From Brevinema_A sp051647535 (GTDB lineage Bacteria; Spirochaetota; Brevinematia; Brevinematales; Brevinemataceae), in contig JBOFEA010000021.1 of NCBI GenBank assembly GCA_051647535.1, positions 1-64,000 on the forward strand: DNA of 64,000 nucleotides, in the 5' to 3' direction. Below the pieces are notes generated by a model, which saw nothing but the letters and a program-made list of their open reading frames with translations, searched no databases and was not told the origin of the DNA. Position numbers and translations under genes: made by a program. Of this stretch, positions 58,169 to 64,000 are shown one piece after another (the stretch's first letter is position 1; each line of letters begins with the position of its first letter).

Positions 58169-59713
58169 ATGAACAATATTACGACTGAAAATCTTCTGAT
58201 ATGGATTGTTGTTGTATTACTAGGGCTTGCATTAGGGTATATTTTGAGAAGTCTCATATATAAAATTAGTAAAAATTCTATGGTACAAAAAGCTAAGTTA
58301 ATATTAGAAGATGCTCAAAAAGATGCAGAGGCTCGCAAAAAAGAACTCATTCTTGAAGCAAAAGATAAGATCTTTGAAGAAAGAAAACAATTCGACAAAG
58401 AATATCGCGAACGTCAAAATGAACTTCAACAAATGCAACGACGCTTAGTCCAAAAAGAAGATACTTTAGAAAAAAAGTTAAACAATCTTGAAAAGCGTGA
58501 AAAAAATATTTCCAATAAAGAGTCGGAAATAGAAATTTTTGAAAAAAAACTGCTTAATATTAAACAAGAACATATTGTAGCTCTTGAAAAAGTAGCGGAA
58601 ATGAGTGCTCAGGATGCAAAGCAGAAACTAATCGATGAAATGACATCGGAAGCAAAAAATGATGTTATTCCGATGATTCAAAAGATTGAAGAAGAAGCTC
58701 GTGAAGAAGCACATCAAAAAGCTAGGGCTATTTTGGTTACAAGCTTGGAACGAAATGCTGTTGAAATATCAACAGAAAAATTTATTACAGCTGTGAATCT
58801 TCCCAATGATGATATGAAAGGTCGAATTATCGGTCGAGAAGGTCGGAATATCAGATCTTTTGAGTCAATTACAGGGGTAGACTTAATTATTGATGACACA
58901 CCTGAAGTAGTTATTATTTCTTCGTTTGATCCCTATAGAAGAGAAATTGCCCGTCTCTCTTTGGAAAAATTGGTTCAAGACGGAAGGATTCATCCTACCC
59001 GTATAGAAGAAATAGTTACCAAAATTCAACAAGATATTAATTTAGATATTGTTGAAGCTGGTAAATTAGCGTGTCAAGAATTGAAAGTTAATATTCCAAG
59101 AGGTTTGTATCCTTATATAGGAAGATTAAAATACAGAACCAGTTATGGGCAAAATGTATACAGACACTCTATTGAAGTTGCCAATCTTGCCGGAATGCTT
59201 GCTGGAGAATTGAACATTGATATTGAATCTGCTAAGATTGCTTGTCTCTTACATGATATTGGTAAAACAATTAAAACAACAGGTGAAGGCGGACATGCTA
59301 TTCTTGGTGCTGAAGTTGCAAGAAAGTTTGGCTTATCCGAACGTATTGTTAATGCCATTGCCTGCCATCATGGTGAAGAAGAATGTAAATTTATTGAAGG
59401 TTCTCTTGTTATGTTGTGTGATGCTATTTCAGCTGCTCGTCCTGGAGCTCGTAGAGAATCGTTTGATGATTATATCAAGCGTCTGCACCAATTGGAAGAA
59501 TTGTCGTTATCCTGTGAAGGTGTTGAAAAAGCTCATGCAATCCAAGCCGGTCGTGAAGTGAGAGTTTTTGTGACTGCAGAAAAAGTTACGGATGACCAAG
59601 CTTATGGTATTGCAAGAGATATTGCTAAGAAGATCGAAGGCAATATGCAGTATCCTGGACAAATTAAAGTCACTCTTATTCGCGAAATGCGTGTTGTAGA
59701 GTACGCAAAATAA
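58169..59713 (+). CDS. rny: Ribonuclease Y
   Basis: A 514-residue membrane-anchored endoribonuclease that starts mRNA decay. One N-terminal membrane helix (LLIWIVVVLLGLALGYIL) is followed by a long coiled coil (about 40-180), a KH domain (IIGREGRNIRSFESITGVDLIIDD) and an HD domain (YRHSIEVANLAGML, ACLLHDIGKT). HHGEEE and the C-terminal GREVRVFV also match. The ATG at 58169 behind GGAG is chosen; upstream in-frame starts (58133, 58145, 58157) lack a site and would lengthen the family's normal N-terminus. Confidence 0.95.
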   Translation: MNNITTENLLIWIVVVLLGLALGYILRSLIYKISKNSMVQKAKLILEDAQKDAEARKKELILEAKDKIFEERKQFDKEYRERQNELQQMQRRLVQKEDTLEKKLNNLEKREKNISNKESEIEIFEKKLLNIKQEHIVALEKVAEMSAQDAKQKLIDEMTSEAKNDVIPMIQKIEEEAREEAHQKARAILVTSLERNAVEISTEKFITAVNLPNDDMKGRIIGREGRNIRSFESITGVDLIIDDTPEVVIISSFDPYRREIARLSLEKLVQDGRIHPTRIEEIVTKIQQDINLDIVEAGKLACQELKVNIPRGLYPYIGRLKYRTSYGQNVYRHSIEVANLAGMLAGELNIDIESAKIACLLHDIGKTIKTTGEGGHAILGAEVARKFGLSERIVNAIACHHGEEECKFIEGSLVMLCDAISAARPGARRESFDDYIKRLHQLEELSLSCEGVEKAHAIQAGREVRVFVTAEKVTDDQAYGIARDIAKKIEGNMQYPGQIKVTLIREMRVVEYAK

Positions 59714-59737
59714 ATATTATAAATACTGTAAAAATAT

Positions 59738-59769
59738 CAATATCCTCCTTATTATTAAGGAGGATATTG
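59738..59769. terminator. Hairpin between rny and the aminotransferase-like gene
   Basis: CAATATCCTCCTTA pairs with TAAGGAGGATATTG around a TTAT loop, a perfect 14-bp stem. The following T-run is weak (TTGTAAT), so it may be a leaky terminator or an RNA-processing site. Confidence 0.55.
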
Positions 59770-59787
59770 TTGTAATATGGAGAGGTT

Positions 59788-60741
59788 ATGTCATCTTTTG
59801 CTCATCCTGAACATTTTTCCAATCATTTTTCCAAAAAACATGCTGAATATCTTTTGTTAGAAAGGGATTCGTTGATTATTAAAAAATCAAAAGGTGTGTT
59901 TCTATATGATATTGACGGCAACAAATATGTTGATTTTTATCTTCAAAATGGAGAAATTTTTGCAGAATATGCTCCTTCTCGATTAACAATGTTTGCAAAA
60001 AATGCTCTTTCCTATGGAATTAATACTCCGGAACACTATCATAAATTCTTTTATAAAACTTATAAGCATTGGAAAACAATTTGTAATTTTGATCACTTGG
60101 CTTTTTTTCCCAATTTTTTAGAATTTACGCTTGCTCTTGTCAACAAGATTAATAAAAAGCAAATCACTATTGCTTGTGAGAATGAATATTTGATATCGTT
60201 GGTCTCATTACTGAAACCTTTGGTAGAAGTAGTATTATTGGAGGATGCAACGATACCTAAGCAACCTTACGATATTGTTTTTTTTGAAGATGATCGGAAT
60301 GGTACTATAGAGTGGAATTCTTTAGCAAATTATCTAGTACAGGTTCATTCACGGTTTTTGTTTCGGCATAACAAAAAAGTTATTACATTTAATCAAGATT
60401 GGAATCATCTTATTTTGGCTGTTCCTTTTGCAGGGAGGGGATTGTGCGTTGCGGCTTCTAAGTTTTTGATGAATTATCCACCGTCTACATTTGAGGATGG
60501 TATTATTCTTTTGGAAGGAGCAAAATATTTTCATCAGCTGATAAAAATGGATGTTCCGGTATTTAATCATAAACATATTGTATCTTATCATGGATATGCT
60601 TGTACAGAAGAGTATTTGGATCCTGTGTTTTTTCAAAAAAGAGGAATTTATCTAAAAAGAAATAAGCTCTTTTTTTCACCTTTACATACAGAACATGATT
60701 TTCGCCGGTTAAACAAAGCGTTGAATGAATACTTTAATTAA
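59788..60741 (+). CDS. Degenerate class III aminotransferase (HemL-like) protein
   Basis: A 317-residue protein, about 110 shorter than glutamate-1-semialdehyde aminomutase. IIKKSKGVFLYDIDGNKYVDFYLQNG (30-55) is the clear class III N-terminal signature. The NSGTEA phosphate-binding motif is replaced by FFPNFLEFTLALV (106-118). The DEV-x-TGFR region is absent. The segment aligning with TLGK-x-x-GGG reads LILAVPFAGRGLC (208-220), with no lysine. It is probably not a PLP enzyme. GAGAGG precedes the ATG. The role is unknown and no other haem-pathway gene is nearby. Confidence 0.6.
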   Translation: MSSFAHPEHFSNHFSKKHAEYLLLERDSLIIKKSKGVFLYDIDGNKYVDFYLQNGEIFAEYAPSRLTMFAKNALSYGINTPEHYHKFFYKTYKHWKTICNFDHLAFFPNFLEFTLALVNKINKKQITIACENEYLISLVSLLKPLVEVVLLEDATIPKQPYDIVFFEDDRNGTIEWNSLANYLVQVHSRFLFRHNKKVITFNQDWNHLILAVPFAGRGLCVAASKFLMNYPPSTFEDGIILLEGAKYFHQLIKMDVPVFNHKHIVSYHGYACTEEYLDPVFFQKRGIYLKRNKLFFSPLHTEHDFRRLNKALNEYFN

Positions 60742-60765
60742 ATAAAATATCAATAACATCGGATT

Positions 60766-63357
60766 TTATTCTATAATATTTTTTAATTCAAATATCAGTT
60801 TTAATGCATCTAAAGGATTTAAAATATTAGGATTTGTGGAAGAAAGAATATCGTAAATTTGATTTTTCTTATCTATAAGTGGATCTTTTGCTTGGATATT
60901 TGTGGTGTTGAATAAATTGTTTTGAATATTTTTTTGTTTGGATTCAGAAGGATGAAAAAATGTTTCGTTTTCCAATTGCTCTAGAATTTCTTTAGCACGC
61001 GTTACGATTTCGGGATTCATTCCTGCCATTTCTGCAACATGGATACCGTAGCTTTTTGAAGCACTGCCTTCTATTACTTTTCGTAAAAAAATAGGTTTTC
61101 CGTCTTTTTCTTGAATAGCCATAGAAAAATTTTTGATACTTTTAAATTTTCCTAATTCTGTTAGTTCATAATAGTGTGTAGAGAAGAAAATTTTTGCTTT
61201 TTTTTCTTTTTGAAACAAAAAATATTCTAAAATAGCCCATGCCAATGCCAATCCATCTTGAGTAGAAGTACCTCGTCCTAATTCGTCCATAATAATTAAA
61301 CTGTTTGGGGTCATTTGAGAAATAATAGCCGAAGCTTCTTCCATTTCTACAAAAAATGTAGATCTTCCTGAGCTAAGATCATCAGATGCACCTATTCTTG
61401 TAAAAATTTTATCAATGACTCCCATTTGAGCTTTTGCTGCAGGAATATAGGAACCGATTTGAGCCAATACGGCAAATAAAGCGTTTTGTCTTAAATAAGT
61501 TGATTTCCCTGCCATATTAGGTCCTGTAATAATTAAAATTCTTGAATCTACTGAGTCAATATTGGTATTATTGGCAACAAATACATCTTTTTTAATCATT
61601 TTTTCAACAATGGGGTGACGTCCGTCTTCGATTTTCCAATCAAAATTATTCGTAATAGAAGGTCTGGTATAATTATTTTTTCTTGCTGCTATCGCCAAAC
61701 CCAATCTTAAATCAACTTCTGTAATAAAATCCGCCCAAGAAATCAATGCATGATAATTTTGCTGAAGGTTTTCCAGAAGGGATAAATAAATTTCTCTTTC
61801 CAATTTTAAGATGGAGTCTTCAGCTTTTAGGATTTTATGCTCAAATTCTTCCAATTCGGGAATAGTATAGCGTTCAGAATTCACAAGACTTTGTTTACGG
61901 ATATAATAGGGAGGTGTTTTTTGTGAAGCCGCTTTACTTATTTCGATATAATATCCGTAAATTTTGTTATATGATATTTTCAGTGTATTGATTCCTGTTT
62001 TGAGTCGTTCTTCAGTTTGCAGTTTAATAAGGAAATTTTTTCCGTTTTGTAATATATCTTTCAGTTGATCCAAATCTTGATCAATATGAGGTAAAATTAC
62101 TGAGCCGTCAATAGTATTTGAACATTCAGGATTAATGGTATGAAAGATTTTGTTAATAAATTCTGTTTGGGGTTTAAGTCCGGAAAAATAATCTTGAAAA
62201 GGATTTGCTGATAATAAAAATTGTTTTACTTTTTCGGCTCGCTGAAGACTTTCAGCAAGTGCCAAACATTCCTTAGGAAGGATTTTTCCTGTAATAAGAC
62301 GTGCGGTTAATCTTTCCATATCGCTTATTTCTTTCAAAAGATCAATGAGAGCTTGTCCGAAATTTTCAAGTTGGAAACAATATTCGGTTCTTTCCTGTTG
62401 ACGATGTATTTCTGATAATTTGGCTGACGGAGCAGCTAATAGTCTTCGTAGTTTTCTTGCACCCGGCATGGTTTTGGTGTAATTGATGACAGAAAATAAG
62501 GTGCCTTTAGATGTGTTATCCGAGCTGCTTGCAACCAACTCCAAGTGGCGAAGGGTATCGTCATTCATTAACAATGTATCCGATGAAAGATACTGGACAG
62601 GGAGTTTCAGATGACGAATGGAATCTTCTGAGAGATAATTTTCTTGTAAATAACAACACAAACCGCATAATGCTGAAGTAATACTTGAGCTACAGGAGTC
62701 AAAAAAACTATGATATTTTTCACGGTAAAAATGAAATAAATTGTTCTCTTGAAAAAATGATACGGGAAGAATTCTTAAAGTATTTTGATGGATTTTTAAA
62801 TCTTCTTTAATAGGAAAGCATTTAACCAACGTTTCAACACATAATGTTTCAGCAGGAGCGTATCGTGTTAATTCATCTTTGAGGAAAGAAATAGGATTAT
62901 CTTCTTCGCTGGAACGGATAATTACTTCACCGGTAGAAAGATCGGCAAATACAATACTTAGCTTTCCTTCATCAAAATATATAACAGCAAGAAAACAGTT
63001 TTCGGATCTATCTAAAATAGGATTATCTGCCCATGTACCTTTGGTAAGTACGGATACAACATCACGTTTTACGATTCCTTTTGCTTCTTTGGGTGTTTCC
63101 AGTTGTTCGCAGATTGCTACTTTTTGTCCTGCATTAACAAGTTTATATGCATATTGATCCAAAGCATGATAGGGGAAACCACACATTGGTTTTTGATGTC
63201 TTTTTGTCATTGCAATGTTAAGAATGCTTGAAGTAATTACAGCATCATCTTCGAAAGCTTCGTAGAAATCTCCTAATCGGAATAGAAGAATTTTATCCGG
63301 ATGTTTTTTTTTTATAGCGTTATATTGTTGTTCCATAGGCGTTTTTGACTGAGCCAT
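60766..63357 (-). CDS. mutS: MutS, DNA mismatch recognition protein
   Basis: An 863-residue ATPase. The N-terminal domain has the mismatch-wedge Phe in LLFRLGDFYEAFEDDA. The connector, clamp (about 430-560) and lever domains follow. The ATPase has Walker A ITGPNMAGKSTYLRQ near 610, Walker B LIIMDELGRGTSTQDG, and FSTHYYELTEL. Length is normal for MutS1, and the C-terminal tetramer region is retained. An A10 run in codons 16-19 is a possible slippage site. mutL is not in the window. Confidence 0.96.
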   Translation of the reverse strand: MAQSKTPMEQQYNAIKKKHPDKILLFRLGDFYEAFEDDAVITSSILNIAMTKRHQKPMCGFPYHALDQYAYKLVNAGQKVAICEQLETPKEAKGIVKRDVVSVLTKGTWADNPILDRSENCFLAVIYFDEGKLSIVFADLSTGEVIIRSSEEDNPISFLKDELTRYAPAETLCVETLVKCFPIKEDLKIHQNTLRILPVSFFQENNLFHFYREKYHSFFDSCSSSITSALCGLCCYLQENYLSEDSIRHLKLPVQYLSSDTLLMNDDTLRHLELVASSSDNTSKGTLFSVINYTKTMPGARKLRRLLAAPSAKLSEIHRQQERTEYCFQLENFGQALIDLLKEISDMERLTARLITGKILPKECLALAESLQRAEKVKQFLLSANPFQDYFSGLKPQTEFINKIFHTINPECSNTIDGSVILPHIDQDLDQLKDILQNGKNFLIKLQTEERLKTGINTLKISYNKIYGYYIEISKAASQKTPPYYIRKQSLVNSERYTIPELEEFEHKILKAEDSILKLEREIYLSLLENLQQNYHALISWADFITEVDLRLGLAIAARKNNYTRPSITNNFDWKIEDGRHPIVEKMIKKDVFVANNTNIDSVDSRILIITGPNMAGKSTYLRQNALFAVLAQIGSYIPAAKAQMGVIDKIFTRIGASDDLSSGRSTFFVEMEEASAIISQMTPNSLIIMDELGRGTSTQDGLALAWAILEYFLFQKEKKAKIFFSTHYYELTELGKFKSIKNFSMAIQEKDGKPIFLRKVIEGSASKSYGIHVAEMAGMNPEIVTRAKEILEQLENETFFHPSESKQKNIQNNLFNTTNIQAKDPLIDKKNQIYDILSSTNPNILNPLDALKLIFELKNIIE
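63304..63313. repeat. Homopolymer of 10 in the 5' end of mutS
   Basis: Ten T on the plus strand (ten A on the coding strand) encode the end of an Ile codon and three Lys codons at about residues 16-19 of MutS. A one-base slip would end translation early. Confidence 0.9.
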
Positions 63358-63456
63358 ATTAAAAATCCTCTTAAAGTGTTTGAAAGTAATAAGTTATTAT
63401 AGTGTATTTTTTTACATTTGTCTATATAGAAATTTATCTATTATAGAAAGATATAC

Positions 63457-64000
63457 TTAATTTTCTTCGTACTCTATTACTTCAAACTGTTCGAATATTT
63501 GGACTTCTGTGTATCCCAATTTATAAAGTTTTTGGGACAGTTTTTTCGCTTTTTTATAGTCGAGGAGATTTCGTATTTCTACGTAATAAAGTCGATCGCG
63601 ATAGAAAATTCCTATAGGAATATCCGGATTTAATTTGTTAATATCACGTACAACAATATTGGCTACAGATAAATCTTTCAACTGAGCTATTCGAATCACA
63701 AATCCTTTATTTTCTGGAGAATTATAGTTGCCTACCTGTCTACTGGCTTGTTCAGTAAATCGTGTTGTTTTGTTTTCCAAACGTGCTACATCATCAGTAA
63801 AGAATAATGCCTGTGGTTCTTCTACAGGTTTTTCATACACCGGTTCAATAATATACTCTTCTTGAGGCGGATCGATAATAATTGGAAGTTGATCTGTAGG
63901 AATAGGAGCCGGTTCTACATAAGAAGTTTGATTACTTACAATTGTTGTGTTTGTTGATACAAATTCGTTATTGGTAATAACATTAATATTGGTTTCAATA
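63457..64000 (-). CDS. SPOR-domain protein, 3' part, runs off the window
   Basis: The frame is open from the window edge to a stop at 63457, giving at least 181 residues; the true N-terminus lies beyond 64000. The GTG at 63840 is internal, because the frame continues upstream without a stop. The upstream part is an Asn/Thr- and Pro-rich linker (NINVITNNEFVSTNTTIVSN, then PAPIPTDQLP). The last 80 residues look like a SPOR domain (GFVIRIAQLKDLSVANIVVRD, then DYKKAKKLSQKLYKLGYTEVQIF), which binds denuded peptidoglycan at division sites. It probably belongs to an envelope lipoprotein of the RlpA or DamX kind. Confidence 0.65.
   Translation of the reverse strand, partial: IETNINVITNNEFVSTNTTIVSNQTSYVEPAPIPTDQLPIIIDPPQEEYIIEPVYEKPVEEPQALFFTDDVARLENKTTRFTEQASRQVGNYNSPENKGFVIRIAQLKDLSVANIVVRDINKLNPDIPIGIFYRDRLYYVEIRNLLDYKKAKKLSQKLYKLGYTEVQIFEQFEVIEYEEN

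Noticed and set aside
59738..59769. Riboswitch or processing element between rny and the next gene
   Set aside because: It is a simple 14-bp hairpin with no further conserved structure; I list it only as a weak terminator-like hairpin.
1..64000. CRISPR array, prophage, transposon or toxin-antitoxin pair
   Set aside because: I found no regularly spaced direct repeats, no phage structural or integrase genes, no transposase and no paired small toxin-antitoxin frames.

Overview
The window is AT-rich (roughly two thirds A+T by eye), gene-dense and chromosomal, with no prophage, insertion sequence or CRISPR array that I can recognise. It comes from a diderm bacterium: there is an LptD-type outer-membrane protein, a SurA-like periplasmic chaperone, small beta-barrel and lipobox-bearing proteins. 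The style (low GC, many small lipoproteins, Asn/Thr-rich linkers in exported proteins, RNase Y, a Bat-type VWA/TPR protein, split transketolase) suggests a spirochaete, perhaps of the Brevinema/Brachyspira kind. That placement is an inference from gene content, not an alignment.

Layout. 0.4-6 kb: a membrane PAS sensor, a CAT-anticodon tRNA, a coiled-coil zinc-ribbon protein, a large PEGA-domain lipoprotein and an orphan. 6-15 kb: cutC, uvrC, an SbcD-like nuclease, peroxiredoxin, a lipoprotein, HD and TPR proteins, mutY. 15-24 kb: a large secreted orphan, ferredoxin, gatC-trmB, dnaA (with upstream DnaA boxes), truA, rsmA, a DHFR-like protein, a SurA-like protein. 24-32 kb: a UDG-superfamily gene divergent from clpB, then rnhB and the rpsP-rimM-trmD-rplS operon, tgt and lptD. 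35-44 kb: a catalytically degenerate GH13 protein, an outer-membrane barrel, a DJ-1/PfpI protein, and an operon of an odd ABC ATPase, an FtsX-like permease and a BatB/BatC fusion. 44-50 kb: rpsU, hinT, a tiny acidic ORF, isoprenoid genes, tRNA-Val, a lipoprotein, M23 and M15 peptidases. 50-57 kb: fructose PTS, 1-phosphofructokinase and split transketolase, a class D beta-lactamase and a degenerate threonine-synthase-like protein. 58-64 kb: rny, a degenerate class III aminotransferase-like protein, mutS and the 3' part of a SPOR-domain protein.

The genes fall into translation and RNA modification (rpsP, rplS, rpsU, trmB, trmD, truA, tgt, rsmA, gatC, rny), DNA repair (uvrC, mutY, mutS, UDG-like, SbcD-like, rnhB) and envelope maintenance (lptD, SurA-like, M23, M15, SPOR, lipoproteins). 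A fructose to fructose-1,6-bisphosphate to pentose-phosphate module forms one operon.

The most unusual theme is a set of enzyme homologues that keep their fold signature but have lost catalytic residues: GH13, threonine synthase, GSA aminotransferase, rhodanese, and an ABC ATPase with altered signature, Q- and H-loops. Other points are two promoters whose -35/-10 spacers are mostly homopolymer, a perfect inverted repeat between the UDG-like gene and clpB, a class D beta-lactamase, a tRNA-Val with C at position 33, and a three-member small lipoprotein family.
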